A program made the translations under genes and the position numbers. Shown piece after piece: positions 1 through 9,474 of a DNA stretch of 64,000 nt. Origin of the DNA: Thermoanaerobaculia bacterium (GTDB lineage Bacteria > Acidobacteriota > Thermoanaerobaculia > Thermoanaerobaculales > Sulfomarinibacteraceae); contig JAMOWA010000057.1 in the NCBI GenBank assembly GCA_027061805.1, positions 1 to 64,000 of the forward strand. The letters run 5' to 3'. The notes below the pieces were generated by a model that had not been told where the DNA came from, searched no databases, and saw nothing but the letters and a program-made list of their open reading frames with translations. Within the stretch, counting starts at the first letter, position 1, and every line of letters starts with the position of its first letter.

Positions 1-1
1 C

Positions 2-1711
2 TTCGTCACCTTCGTGGGCTTCCTGATCCACGTCTACTCCATCGGCTACATGCACGGGGAGACCGACGCCGGCTACGCACGCTACTTCGCCTACCTGAAC
101 CTGTTCATGTTCTCCATGCTGGTGCTCATCCTGGGCTCCAGCCTCCCCGTCCTCTTCGTGGGCTGGGAGGGCGTGGGGCTCTGCTCCTACCTGCTCATCG
201 GCTTCTACTTCGACCAGGAGTGGCCCGCCAGCGCCGGCAAGAAGGCCTTCATCGTCAACCGGATCGGCGACTTCGGCTTCATCCTGGCCATCTTCATGAC
301 CTTCATGGTCTTCGGCACCGCGGAGTTCACGGGCTTCCTGCCGGAGGCCGCGGCCCATCCGGAGGCCTACGCCGGGGCGGCCACCATCATCGGCCTCCTG
401 CTCTTCGTGGGGGCCACGGGCAAGTCGGCGCAGATCCCGCTGTACGTCTGGTTGCCGGACGCCATGGCGGGTCCCACGCCGGTGTCGGCGCTGATCCACG
501 CGGCCACCATGGTGACGGCGGGCGTGTACATGGTGGTGCGGACCAACGTGATCTTCCGGATCAGCCCCACGGCCATGCTGGTGGTGGCGGTGGTGGGCGG
601 TCTGACGGCGCTGTTTGCGGCCACCATCGGGCTGGTGCAGAACGACATCAAGAAGGTGCTGGCCTACTCCACGGTGTCGCAGCTGGGGTACATGTTCCTG
701 GGAGCGGGGGTGGGAGCCTTCGTGGCGGCGATCTTCCACGTGGTGACGCACGCGTTCTTCAAGGCCTGCCTCTTCCTGGGTTCGGGTTCGGTGATCCACG
801 CGTGTTCGGGGAACCAGGACATGCGGACCATGGGCGGGTTGAAGAAGTACATGCCGATCACGTACTGGACCTTCCTGGCGGCGACGCTGGCCATTGCGGG
901 GATCGTGCCGTTCGCAGGGTTCTTCTCGAAGGACGAGATCCTGTTCAAGGCGTTCGAGGCCGGGGCTGCGGACCTGAACGGGCACGGGAGCGTGTACTAC
1001 GTGCTGTGGTTCCTGGGGTTGGCGGGTGCGGTGCTGACGGCGTTCTACATGTTCCGGTTGCTGTACATGACCTTCCACGGAGAGTTCCGCGGGACGGAGG
1101 AGGAGGCGCACCACCTGCACGAGTCGCCGTGGACCATGACGCTGCCGCTGGTGGTGCTGGGATTCCTGTCGCTGGTGGGCGGGTTCCTCGGGGTGCCGGA
1201 GCTGTTCACCGGGAACGCGAGGTGGAACCTGATCGACCGGTTCCTGGAGCCGGTGCTGCTGCCGCTGGGGAGCGGTCACGGAGCGGAGGGTGCCCACGAG
1301 GTGAGCCACCACGTGGTGAGCGTGGGGATGGAGTGGTTCCTGGTGTTCCTGTCGCTGGCGGTGGCGGTGACGGGGATCCTGGTGGCCACGAGCTTCTACC
1401 TGAAGGACCGGGAGTTCGCGAAGGCGAAGCGCCTCGCGGAGCGGTTCCCCTTCGCCTACAGGCTGCTCCTCAACAAGTACTGGGTGGACGAGATCTACGA
1501 CGCGCTCGTGGTGGTGCCCATCCACCGCTTCTCGGTGTTCCTGTGGAAGGGCGTGGACGTGATCCTGATCGACGGCCTCGGGGTGAACGGCCCGGCCTTC
1601 ATGACCGAGCTCACGGGGGACGTCCTGCGATTCCTCCAGACCGGCAACGTCCGCAACTACGCGCTGTCCGTGGCCATGGGCGTGCTGTTGCTCATCGTGA
1701 TTCTCTGGTAA
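2..1711 (+). CDS. nuoL: NADH-quinone oxidoreductase subunit L, 5'-truncated by the window edge
   Basis: Large antiporter-like membrane subunit of respiratory complex I, which takes part in proton pumping driven by NADH oxidation. The frame is open from base 2 with NuoL-type sequence (FVTFVGFLIHVYSIGYMHGE), so the start and roughly the first 100 residues lie outside the window; the GTG at 14 is not a real start. Family features include the segment around YVWLPDAMAGPTPVSALIHA and the helix with NDIKKVLAYSTVSQLGYM, plus many hydrophobic segments and a long C-terminal amphipathic region. It is followed after 10 bases by nuoM and then nuoN, the usual order at the end of a nuo operon. Confidence 0.97.
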   Translation, partial: FVTFVGFLIHVYSIGYMHGETDAGYARYFAYLNLFMFSMLVLILGSSLPVLFVGWEGVGLCSYLLIGFYFDQEWPASAGKKAFIVNRIGDFGFILAIFMTFMVFGTAEFTGFLPEAAAHPEAYAGAATIIGLLLFVGATGKSAQIPLYVWLPDAMAGPTPVSALIHAATMVTAGVYMVVRTNVIFRISPTAMLVVAVVGGLTALFAATIGLVQNDIKKVLAYSTVSQLGYMFLGAGVGAFVAAIFHVVTHAFFKACLFLGSGSVIHACSGNQDMRTMGGLKKYMPITYWTFLAATLAIAGIVPFAGFFSKDEILFKAFEAGAADLNGHGSVYYVLWFLGLAGAVLTAFYMFRLLYMTFHGEFRGTEEEAHHLHESPWTMTLPLVVLGFLSLVGGFLGVPELFTGNARWNLIDRFLEPVLLPLGSGHGAEGAHEVSHHVVSVGMEWFLVFLSLAVAVTGILVATSFYLKDREFAKAKRLAERFPFAYRLLLNKYWVDEIYDALVVVPIHRFSVFLWKGVDVILIDGLGVNGPAFMTELTGDVLRFLQTGNVRNYALSVAMGVLLLIVILW

Positions 1712-1721
1712 CGGGAGGCCA

Positions 1722-3224
1722 ATGCTCATGGAGCACCTGCTGACCTACGTGACCTTCGGCCCGACCGCCGCCGCGCTCGTCCTGGCGCTCCTGCCCGAGC
1801 GCTGGGAGCGGCTCCACCGGTGGCTGGCGCTGGCCGTCTCCCTTGGCCTCTTCGCCCTGTCCCTGCTCATCTGGAAGGGGTTCGACCCCGATATCACCGG
1901 GTTCCAGATGGTGGATGGCCCGCTGGCCTGGATCCCGCAGCTCGGGATCAGCTACCACCTCGGGGTGGATGGCATCTCGCTGCTGCTGGTCCTGCTGACC
2001 ACCCTTCTCATCCCGGTGGTGATCCTGGCCTCCTGGACCTCCATCACCGAGCACGTGAAGGGTTTCCACGTCTCGCTGCTCTTCCTGACCACCGGCATGA
2101 TCGGCGCCTTCCTGGCACTGGACATCTTCCTGTTCTACGTGTTCTGGGAGGTGATGCTGATCCCCATGTACTTCATCATCGGCGTGTGGGGCGGCGCCCG
2201 CCGGATCTACGCCGCGGTGAAGTTCTTCATCTACACCATGGTGGGCTCGCTGCTCATGCTGGTCGCCATCCTCTACCTGGCGTGGTTCCACCACCAGCTC
2301 ACGGGGGCCTGGTCCTTCGCCTACACGGACATGCTGAAGACCGCGCCGCAGCTCGCCATGGGGACGGGCCTCCTCTCGAGCCCCCAGCTCCTGGTCTTCG
2401 CCGCCTTCTTCCTGGCCTTCGCCATCAAGGTCCCCATGTTCCCCTTCCACACCTGGTTGCCGGACGCCCACGTGGAGGCCCCCACGGGAGGCTCCATCAT
2501 CCTTGCGGGCGTGCTCCTGAAGCTGGGGACCTACGGCTTCCTCCGGTTCAACCGCGCGCTCTTCCCGGCCGCCTGGGAGGCCGCCGTTCCGCTCATCCTG
2601 GTCCTGGCCGTGGTGGGCATCCTCTACGGGGCCTGGGTGGCCATGGTCCAGCCCGACATGAAGAAGCTGGTGGCCTACTCCTCCGTGAGCCACCTTGGTT
2701 TCGTGATGCTGGGCCTCGCCGGCGGGACGCTGGCCTCCACCCAGGGCGCCGTGCTCCAGATGGTGAACCACGGGCTGTCCACCGGCGCGCTCTTCCTCCT
2801 GGTGGGCGTGATCTACGAGCGGCGCCACACCCGCCTCATCGCCGACTACGGCGGGATCGCCGGCGTGGTGCCCGTCTACACCGGGATCTTCCTGTTCGTG
2901 ACGCTCTCGTCCATCGGCCTTCCCGGGCTCAACGGCTTCGTGGGTGAGTTCCTCATCCTGGCGGGCACCTGGGCCGGGCACCCGCTGTTCGTGGTCCTCG
3001 GCGCCCTGGGGGTGATCTTCGGGGCCGTCTACATGCTGTGGATGGTGCAGAGGGTCTTCTGGAACCCCCTCGTCCACGAGGAGAACCGGAGTCTGAAGGA
3101 CATCAACCTGCGCGAGGTGCTGGCCGTGCTGCCGCTCCTGGTGTTCATCGTGTGGATCGGGGTCCATCCCACCACGTTCCTGTCGCCCATGGAGGCCGCG
3201 GTTCGCCTCCTTCTGGCGCGTTGA
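1722..3224 (+). CDS. nuoM: NADH-quinone oxidoreductase subunit M
   Basis: Second antiporter-like proton-pumping subunit of complex I, 500 residues, near the usual length. The ATG at 1722 has a GGGAGG ribosome-binding site about 4 bases upstream. Visible family features are the FPFHTWLPDAHVEAPTGGS block, the PDMKKLVAYSSVSHLGFV block with its conserved lysine, and about 14 hydrophobic segments. It lies between nuoL (10-base gap) and nuoN (12-base gap). Confidence 0.97.
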   Translation: MLMEHLLTYVTFGPTAAALVLALLPERWERLHRWLALAVSLGLFALSLLIWKGFDPDITGFQMVDGPLAWIPQLGISYHLGVDGISLLLVLLTTLLIPVVILASWTSITEHVKGFHVSLLFLTTGMIGAFLALDIFLFYVFWEVMLIPMYFIIGVWGGARRIYAAVKFFIYTMVGSLLMLVAILYLAWFHHQLTGAWSFAYTDMLKTAPQLAMGTGLLSSPQLLVFAAFFLAFAIKVPMFPFHTWLPDAHVEAPTGGSIILAGVLLKLGTYGFLRFNRALFPAAWEAAVPLILVLAVVGILYGAWVAMVQPDMKKLVAYSSVSHLGFVMLGLAGGTLASTQGAVLQMVNHGLSTGALFLLVGVIYERRHTRLIADYGGIAGVVPVYTGIFLFVTLSSIGLPGLNGFVGEFLILAGTWAGHPLFVVLGALGVIFGAVYMLWMVQRVFWNPLVHEENRSLKDINLREVLAVLPLLVFIVWIGVHPTTFLSPMEAAVRLLLAR

Positions 3225-3236
3225 GGAGGAAGGACA

Positions 3237-4679
3237 GTGCCGACGCATTCCGACCTTGTCGCGCTCGCTCCCGAGCTCATCCTGATCCTCGCCGCCGGCG
3301 TGCTCCTGCTGGTGGAGGCCTTCCTGCCCAGGATCCGGCACGCGGCCTCGGGCCTGGCGCTGGTCTCCGTGGCGGGTGCCGCCTGGGCACGCCTGGCCCT
3401 CCCCCTGCCAGGTGCGGTCTGGAGCGGCATGCTCCGCGTGGACCGCGTGACCGCCTTCGTGGATCTCTACATCCTCGTGGCGCTGTTCCTGTCCATCTGG
3501 ATGGCCGTGGGCTTCCTCAGGCGCAACGGGCTGGACCGGGCCGAGTTCCACGCCCTCCTGCTGCTGGCCGCCACCGGCGCCATGGTCATGGCCGCCTCGG
3601 TGAACCTGCTGACCATCTTCCTGGGCCTGGAGCTGCTCTCCATGCCGCTGTACGTCCTCAACGCCTACCTCCGGCGGGTGGACGTGAGCCTGGAAGCGGG
3701 CCTCAAGTACTTCGTTGTCGGTGCATTCGCCTCGGGATTCCTGGCCTACGGTGCCGCGCTGCTCTACGGTGTCGCGGGCAGCACCGACCTGGCCACGCTG
3801 GCCCAGTCCGTGGTCCAGGAGGGGCGGATGACGCCCCTGCTGGCCGTTGGCCTGGCCATGTTCTCCGGCGGGCTGCTCTTCAAGCTGGCTCTCTTCCCCT
3901 TCCACGGGTGGGCGCCCGACGTGTACCAGGGCTCCCCCACCCCGGTGACGGCCTTCCTCTCGGCGGTTCCCAAGGGCGCGGCCCTGGTGGTGCTGCTCCG
4001 CCTCGTGATCTCCATGGACCTCCTGCACCTGACGAACAGGTGGCTGTGGGCCGGGGCCCTCGTGGCCGTGGCCTCCCAGTTCCTGGGGAACATCGTGGCC
4101 ATCGTCCAGCGGGACATCAAGCGGATGCTCGGGTACTCGGGCATCGCCCACATGGGCTACGCCATGGTGGGTGTCATCGTCGGGGGAACCGAGGGTGCGG
4201 GTGCGGTCCTGGTCTACCTTGCGGCCTACACCTTCATGAACATGGGCGCCTTCGCGGTCATCGCGCTGCTGTCCGAGAGCGAGCGGGAGCCCCACCTCAT
4301 CGGCGACCTCGCCGGCCAGGGGTGGCGCCGGCCCATCCCCGCCCTGGCGCTGACCGTCTGCATGTTCTCCCTGGCCGGAATTCCTCCTTTCGTCGGGTTC
4401 ACCGGCAAGTTCCTGGTCTTCAAGTCCGCCGTGGACGCGGGTCTCGTGTGGCTGGCCGTGGTCGGCGTGCTGAACTCGCTGATCTCCGCCTTCTACTACC
4501 TCCGGGTGGTCTACACCCTCTACATGCGGCCCCTCCCCAGGCGTGAACCGGCGTTTCCCGCCGGATTCTCCATCGGTGCCGCGGCGGCCACCGCCGCCGT
4601 CGCCGTGGTCCTGGCCGGGATCTTCCCGGCGCCCCTGATCCGGGCCGCCGAGGCCGCGGCACAGCTCTTCCTGGGGTGA
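3237..4679 (+). CDS. nuoN: NADH-quinone oxidoreductase subunit N
   Basis: Third antiporter-like subunit of complex I, 480 residues. The start is a GTG at 3237 behind a strong GAGGAGGA site that overlaps the end of nuoM. The conserved blocks FPFHGWAPDVYQGSPTPVTA and QRDIKRMLGYSGIAHMGY are present, as is the multi-helix membrane pattern. It is the last nuo gene here; rex follows after 4 bases, so the two are probably co-transcribed. Confidence 0.96.
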   Translation: MPTHSDLVALAPELILILAAGVLLLVEAFLPRIRHAASGLALVSVAGAAWARLALPLPGAVWSGMLRVDRVTAFVDLYILVALFLSIWMAVGFLRRNGLDRAEFHALLLLAATGAMVMAASVNLLTIFLGLELLSMPLYVLNAYLRRVDVSLEAGLKYFVVGAFASGFLAYGAALLYGVAGSTDLATLAQSVVQEGRMTPLLAVGLAMFSGGLLFKLALFPFHGWAPDVYQGSPTPVTAFLSAVPKGAALVVLLRLVISMDLLHLTNRWLWAGALVAVASQFLGNIVAIVQRDIKRMLGYSGIAHMGYAMVGVIVGGTEGAGAVLVYLAAYTFMNMGAFAVIALLSESEREPHLIGDLAGQGWRRPIPALALTVCMFSLAGIPPFVGFTGKFLVFKSAVDAGLVWLAVVGVLNSLISAFYYLRVVYTLYMRPLPRREPAFPAGFSIGAAAATAAVAVVLAGIFPAPLIRAAEAAAQLFLG

Positions 4680-4683
4680 CACG

Positions 4684-5349
4684 ATGGTGAGTCTCAAGCG
4701 GCGTTTCGGCGTGTCGGACATCTCGGAGCTCACGGTGGCCCGCCTGTCCATCTACCTCCGCTGCATGGAGGAGCTCGAGAGACTGGGCGTGGAGACGGTG
4801 TCCAGCCAGGAGATGGCGAAGCGCTTCCATCTCAACTCGGCGCAGATCAGGAAGGACCTGGCGTACTTCGGCGAGTTCGGCGTCCGCGGTGTCGGGTACA
4901 ACGTCACCGAGCTGAAACAGTATCTCATCGAGATCCTCGGGCTCTCCAGGGAGCGCCGGATCATCATCGTGGGTGCCGGGAACCTGGGGACGGCCCTGTG
5001 CCACTACTCCAGGTTCACCGGGGAGAGCTTCCTGGTGGTGGGCATCCTTGACGATGATCCGGGCAGGATCGGGGAGTCGACGCCGGGCGGCCTCCTGGTG
5101 GAGGATGCCAGCCGGCTCGGCGAGATCGTGCGCCAGCGGGAGGGGGAGATCGGCGTGATCACCACCCCGGCCGAACGGGCCCAGCAGGTCTGCGACCAGA
5201 TGGTCCAGGCTCACCTCAGGGCCATCCTGAACTTCGCTCCCGTCCAGCTCAACGTTCCGAAGGGGGTGCTGCTGCGGACGGTCGATCTCCGGGTGCACCT
5301 GGAGGAGCTCTCGTTCTACCTGGCCCACGGGATTCCCGACGATGGATGA
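4684..5349 (+). CDS. rex: Redox-sensing transcriptional repressor Rex
   Basis: DNA-binding repressor that senses the NADH/NAD+ ratio and controls respiratory and fermentative genes. The 221-residue protein has the Rex layout: an N-terminal winged helix with SSQEMAKRFHLNSAQIRKDL and the FGEFGVRGVGY joint, then a Rossmann domain with IIIVGAGNLGTALCHY (a GxGxxG-type NAD-binding loop) and the C-terminal helix that swaps between monomers. It starts 4 bases after nuoN, so the NADH sensor sits in the operon of the NADH-oxidising complex. No canonical Rex operator was found by eye in the window. Confidence 0.96.
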   Translation: MVSLKRRFGVSDISELTVARLSIYLRCMEELERLGVETVSSQEMAKRFHLNSAQIRKDLAYFGEFGVRGVGYNVTELKQYLIEILGLSRERRIIIVGAGNLGTALCHYSRFTGESFLVVGILDDDPGRIGESTPGGLLVEDASRLGEIVRQREGEIGVITTPAERAQQVCDQMVQAHLRAILNFAPVQLNVPKGVLLRTVDLRVHLEELSFYLAHGIPDDG

Positions 5350-5407
5350 GCATGGCCCGGAATGCAGTCACAGGTCCGTGGAGGGTGGCACCTCCGGCGG
5401 AATCCGC

Positions 5408-5413
5408 TAGAGT
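5408..5413 (+). promoter_or_regulatory. Probable -10 element (TAGAGT) for the kinase gene
   Basis: TAGAGT ends 6 bases before the ATG at 5420, and there is no Shine-Dalgarno sequence in between. This would place the transcription start at or next to the start codon (leaderless mRNA). No convincing -35 hexamer is seen. Confidence 0.5.
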
Positions 5414-5419
5414 AGAGAC

Positions 5420-7132
5420 ATGACGGATGCCCCGGAGCGCATCGGCAAGTACGAGGTGGTCGCCAAGATCGCCACGGGTGGCTTTGGTGTCATCTACAAG
5501 GGCTGGGATCCGTACATCAAGCGGACCGTGGCCATCAAGCTGTGCGCCACGCCAGACACCGAGGTGCGCCAGCGCTTCTTCCGCGAGGCCCAGTTCGTGG
5601 GCAACCTGGTCCATCCCAACATCACGCTGGTCTTCGACTTCGGTATCGAGAACGAGGTTCCGTACCTGGTCCAGGAGTTCCTGTCGGGCTATGACCTGGA
5701 TCAGCTCCTCCGGGGAGGCGTCCTGGACGGCAACGTCCGGGCGATCATCTCGATCCTCCTCCAGGTCTGCGAGGGGCTCGAGTTCGCCCACTCGCGGGGC
5801 ATCGTCCACCGTGACATCAAGCCGTCCAACATCCGCGTTCTGGAGGACGGCACCGTCAAGATCATGGACTTTGGCATCGCCAAGTCGCTGGAGGCCGGCA
5901 CCAAGCTCACGCAGACCGGAATCGCCCTGGGCACCGCGGGCTACCTGGCCCCCGAGCAGATCCAGGGACTGACCATCGATGCCAGGACGGACATCTTCTC
6001 CCTCGGCATCGTGGCCTACGAGATGATCACCGGCAAGCGACCCTTCGAGGGGAAGTCCCTCTCGAACGTCCTGTACAACATCCTCAACCTCGACCCGCCG
6101 CCGGTCCGCCAGGTGGTGGGATGGTGTCCGGAGGAGCTGGAGGCCATCGTCCGGCGGTGCATGGCCAAGGATCCCGATGCCCGTTACCAGAGCGCACGCC
6201 AGCTGGCGGACGCGCTCCGGCATGCGGCCTCCACCATGCCGGCGGCATCGGACTCCCCCCTTGGCGAGGAGGAGACCACCTCCATCCTCCGCGAGGTGGT
6301 GACCCGCATGGAGGAGTCCGGCCGGGTGGACACCGAACCCTCGACCAGGAGAATCCCCTCCAGCCAGGAAATGGCCACGCACGAGCCCTCCCCCCCGACC
6401 ACCGTGGAACGGCCCATCGAGCACACCTCGGTCCTGGAGGAGCTCGAGGAATCTGCCGGGCGGACGAGTCCCGCACTGAAGGTCTTCTTCGCCCTGCTCC
6501 TCCTCCTCGTGGTCGCGGGAGGAGCACTCTACTTCTCGCCGGAGATCCAGCACGCGATCTTCGGGGAGGCGGGGGCGCCCTGGATTCCCACGCCCACCCC
6601 CACCCCGACACCCGAGCCGACGGCCACGCCGACCCCCACCGTCACCCCGACGGCAACCCCGACCCCGGAAGCGAGTTCCACGCCCACTCCGGCGCCGCCA
6701 CCACCGGTGAAGGCCCGGCTCGTGGTGGATCCGCCGGCCAGCGTTGCCATCGATGGGAAGCCCCTGGGTACCAGCAGGATCCAGAGCCAGGTGGTCTCCC
6801 TGACTCCCGGCCGCCACCGCTTCACCGTCAGCCTCCCCGGTGTCCCCCCCAGGACCATCGAGAAGATGATCGGACCGGAAACGAAGGTGGTCTCCCTGTC
6901 CCTGGACATTGGCCAGCTCACCGTGGTCTACGACGAGGGTGCCCCTCCGGGCGGCGTGGCGTACCTGGACGGAGAGACGCTCGGCAAGCTCCCGCTGATC
7001 AAGGTCACCGTTCCCGCGGGCAAGCACCACCTGACGGTCACCTGGCCCGGGCACGATCCCTTCCACACGGTGATCGACGTTCCCCGTCTCCCCACCCCCC
7101 CGAGGATCCTTGCCGTCGCGCCGCCGAAGTGA
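5420..7132 (+). CDS. Membrane-anchored Ser/Thr protein kinase with two PEGA domains
   Basis: Eukaryotic-type signalling kinase of 570 residues. The N-terminal kinase domain (about 10-275) shows the glycine loop ATGGFGVIYKG, the VAIK lysine, the HRDIKPSN catalytic loop, the DFG metal motif and an APEQ activation-segment end, so it should be active. A single membrane helix (about 355-375) is followed by a long Thr/Pro-rich linker and two PEGA-type beta modules (about 435-500 and 500-565), which usually bind envelope or polysaccharide ligands on the outer face. A TPR protein gene follows on the same strand. Its substrates cannot be read from the sequence. Confidence 0.93.
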   Translation: MTDAPERIGKYEVVAKIATGGFGVIYKGWDPYIKRTVAIKLCATPDTEVRQRFFREAQFVGNLVHPNITLVFDFGIENEVPYLVQEFLSGYDLDQLLRGGVLDGNVRAIISILLQVCEGLEFAHSRGIVHRDIKPSNIRVLEDGTVKIMDFGIAKSLEAGTKLTQTGIALGTAGYLAPEQIQGLTIDARTDIFSLGIVAYEMITGKRPFEGKSLSNVLYNILNLDPPPVRQVVGWCPEELEAIVRRCMAKDPDARYQSARQLADALRHAASTMPAASDSPLGEEETTSILREVVTRMEESGRVDTEPSTRRIPSSQEMATHEPSPPTTVERPIEHTSVLEELEESAGRTSPALKVFFALLLLLVVAGGALYFSPEIQHAIFGEAGAPWIPTPTPTPTPEPTATPTPTVTPTATPTPEASSTPTPAPPPPVKARLVVDPPASVAIDGKPLGTSRIQSQVVSLTPGRHRFTVSLPGVPPRTIEKMIGPETKVVSLSLDIGQLTVVYDEGAPPGGVAYLDGETLGKLPLIKVTVPAGKHHLTVTWPGHDPFHTVIDVPRLPTPPRILAVAPPK

Positions 7133-7147
7133 CCCGGGTCCTGCCAC

Positions 7148-7176
7148 TTGCTCCGGGGGAGTTTCGGCGGTAGGCT
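7148..7176 (+). promoter_or_regulatory. Probable promoter of the TPR gene
   Basis: A weak -35 (TTGCTC, 7148-7153) is separated by 17 bases from TAGGCT (7171-7176), which ends 6 bases before the ATG at 7183. The distance implies a leaderless transcript. Confidence 0.45.
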
Positions 7177-7182
7177 TTCGCC

Positions 7183-8844
7183 ATGAAACGAAGGATCGTG
7201 ACCATCGTGTTGGCGATGTCGGCCGGGCTGGTCCTGGCGCCCGGCGCCGCGGCGCAGGAACCCACGCCCAGCGAGCAGGCCGCAGTCAAGGCATACCGTG
7301 AGGGTGCCTTCTCCCGGGCGGTGACCCTCTACACGAAGGCACTCTCGGAGACCACGGACTCCCGGCACCGGGCGCAGCTCCATGTGAGGATCGCCTGGAC
7401 GCTCTTCGCCCTGGGCAGGGAGAACGAGGTGCCAACGCACCTCCGTGCCGCTCTTCTCGAGGACCCCGACCTCGAGCTGGTTCCCGACTACTACACCCAG
7501 GAGTTCCTCGACCTCTTCCACAGGGTCAAGAACGAGCCGCCCCGGCGTCCTGGAGGGACAGGAGCGCCCTCCGGCACCGACCTGGAGGCGACCATCGCCT
7601 CCATCCAGGGCCATCTGGCCTCCGGCGAGGACCTCGAGGGCGCACTTGCCGACCTCGACCGCCTCCTGGTGACGAACCCCTCCGATGGCAGGCTCCTCCC
7701 CCTCAAGGTGGCAATCCTCAAGAAGCTGGGTCGCACCGAGGAGGCCTCCCGTGCGGAACAGACGCTGCTGGCCGCCTCGGGCGGTGCCTCCGGTCAGCAG
7801 CTGCTGGAGGCCGGTGCCTCGGTTCCCGAGCTGATCCTCCGGGCCAACCGGCTCCTGGACGAGGGCGACGTGGAAACGAGTCTCCAGCTTCTCCGTACGG
7901 CGGTGTCCCGGCAGCCCAGCAACGTGGCCGCGCTGGAGCTCCTGGCGGAGGCTGCCACCCGCGCCGGCACATGGGACGAGGCCGAGTTCGCCCTGAAGAG
8001 CGCCCTGTCGTACCAGAGGGACAACCTGGAGCTGGAGCTCCGCCTGGGCGAGGTGTACCTGGCCATGGGTGACAACTCGGCTGCCCGCGACGTCTTCCGG
8101 GCCCTGACGGAGAAGGAGCCCCACTCGGACCGGGCCTGGGCGGCTCTCGGACTGCTGGACGCCCGGCTGGGCCGGACCGACCGGGCCATGGAGGAGCTGG
8201 GCAAGGCCATCCAGGAGAACCCCCTGCTCCCCGAGGTCCAGCTGGCCTACGGCGAGCTCATGCTCATCCACGGGAACCCCGACGAGGCCCTCAAGGCCCT
8301 GCGATCGGCATCGAACCTCCTCCACGACGACCCCCAGGTGGAGGCCCGCCTGGGCCAGGCGCTCCTCGCCCGCGGTGATGTCCAGGCCGCCCTGGAGCCA
8401 CTGCGCACGGCCATCGCCGCCGGCTTCGCGCCCCCGGACGTGCAGCGGTCGTTCGTCCTGGTCCTCATCGAGAACAACCTGCTGGCCGAGGCCGAGAGGA
8501 CGCTTGAGAGCGCGAACCTCGGGCCCAGCCAGGGCGGTGACCTTCTCAGGGGACTAATCCTGCTCCGCCGTGGAGAACCCGGGACGGCGCTCGGGCTCCT
8601 CCGCCAGGAGGCGAAGCGGCATCCCAACGATCCCCGGGTGCTCAACCTGATCGGCGTGGCCCTCTACAGGGACCGCAGGTTCGCCGAGGCCGTCCCGGTG
8701 CTGGAGAGGGCCGTGGAGCTCGACCCGGCGACGCCCACGCTGAAGGAGAACCTCCGGCTGGCCCGTGCCGCGGCCGATGCCGAGGCCCTGCGCGAGGACA
8801 CCATTCCGGTCCAGGCCGTGCCCACCGCCCTGAGCGGAAGCTGA
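7183..8844 (+). CDS. Exported tetratricopeptide-repeat protein
   Basis: 553-residue protein with a signal peptide (basic start MKRR, hydrophobic core, AAAQ end near residue 25). It is followed by at least ten helical TPR-like repeats; the clearest run from about residue 190 to the C-terminus, with phrases such as AWAALGLLDARLGRTDRAMEE and LNLIGVALYRDRRFAEAVPV. TPR arrays are protein-binding scaffolds; no catalytic domain is visible. It lies 50 bases after the PEGA kinase on the same strand, so the two may work together at the envelope, which is inference from position. Confidence 0.85.
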   Translation: MKRRIVTIVLAMSAGLVLAPGAAAQEPTPSEQAAVKAYREGAFSRAVTLYTKALSETTDSRHRAQLHVRIAWTLFALGRENEVPTHLRAALLEDPDLELVPDYYTQEFLDLFHRVKNEPPRRPGGTGAPSGTDLEATIASIQGHLASGEDLEGALADLDRLLVTNPSDGRLLPLKVAILKKLGRTEEASRAEQTLLAASGGASGQQLLEAGASVPELILRANRLLDEGDVETSLQLLRTAVSRQPSNVAALELLAEAATRAGTWDEAEFALKSALSYQRDNLELELRLGEVYLAMGDNSAARDVFRALTEKEPHSDRAWAALGLLDARLGRTDRAMEELGKAIQENPLLPEVQLAYGELMLIHGNPDEALKALRSASNLLHDDPQVEARLGQALLARGDVQAALEPLRTAIAAGFAPPDVQRSFVLVLIENNLLAEAERTLESANLGPSQGGDLLRGLILLRRGEPGTALGLLRQEAKRHPNDPRVLNLIGVALYRDRRFAEAVPVLERAVELDPATPTLKENLRLARAAADAEALREDTIPVQAVPTALSGS

Positions 8845-8859
8845 TCGGCACCGGTCGTC

Positions 8860-9474
8860 TCAGCCTGATCCCGCGCGCCGTACCTCCTGCCAGGGACCCG
8901 GGAGGCCCCTGAGGAGCCGGCGCAGCGCCAGGAGCACCCGTGCCGTGGCACCCCACACCACCTCGCCGTCGTGAAGGAGCGCGGAGCTCCAGATGAGCAG
9001 ACCTCCGGCCCTCCGCGGGACCAGCCGGAACGCATCGTCCCGGAGCAGCCCCTCGACCGGGACCCACAGGACGCCCGCCACCTCGTCGGGAGACAGGTGC
9101 AGCTCCACGGGACCGCTGACGGCCCCCACCACCGGCGAGATCACGAAGCCCGTGGGCGTCCTGAGCTCCGGGAGGCGGCCCAGGATCCGGATACGTGAGG
9201 AGTCGAGGCCCACCTCCTCCAGGGTCTCACGAAGCGCCGCCGCCTCCGGCCCCCCGTCCTCCGGCTCGATGACACCGCCCGGAAAGCTCGGCTGCCCACC
9301 ATGGCTCGGCAGGGACTCCGGCCGCTTCTCGATGAGAAGCTTCAACTCCCCCTCCTGCTCCACCAGGGGGACCAGCACGGCCGCGCGGAGCTCCCCGGGC
9401 CGGAGCTCGAGGATCCGGACCTCCAGCCGGGACAGCGCCCCTGCGAGCGTGGTCTCCCACTCTCCGACGCTCAT
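8860..9474 (-). CDS. NUDIX hydrolase, CoA-pyrophosphatase type
   Basis: Predicted to cleave the pyrophosphate bond of coenzyme A or related nucleotides. The 204-residue protein has the Nudix box (GGVIEPED... ending RETLEEVGL) preceded by the CoAse signature LLIEKRPESLPSHGGQPSFP, as in the NudL/YeaB group. The ATG at 9474 overlaps the stop of the upstream glycosyltransferase by 4 bases (ATGA), fixing the start and implying translational coupling. It is convergent with the TPR gene. Confidence 0.9.
   Translation of the reverse strand: MSVGEWETTLAGALSRLEVRILELRPGELRAAVLVPLVEQEGELKLLIEKRPESLPSHGGQPSFPGGVIEPEDGGPEAAALRETLEEVGLDSSRIRILGRLPELRTPTGFVISPVVGAVSGPVELHLSPDEVAGVLWVPVEGLLRDDAFRLVPRRAGGLLIWSSALLHDGEVVWGATARVLLALRRLLRGLPGPWQEVRRAGSG

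Noticed and set aside
1692-4751. 1019-codon minus-strand frame opposite nuoMN
   Set aside because: It is antisense to clearly conserved complex I genes and its translation is a Gly/His/Gln/Arg-rich composition artefact of high G+C codon use.
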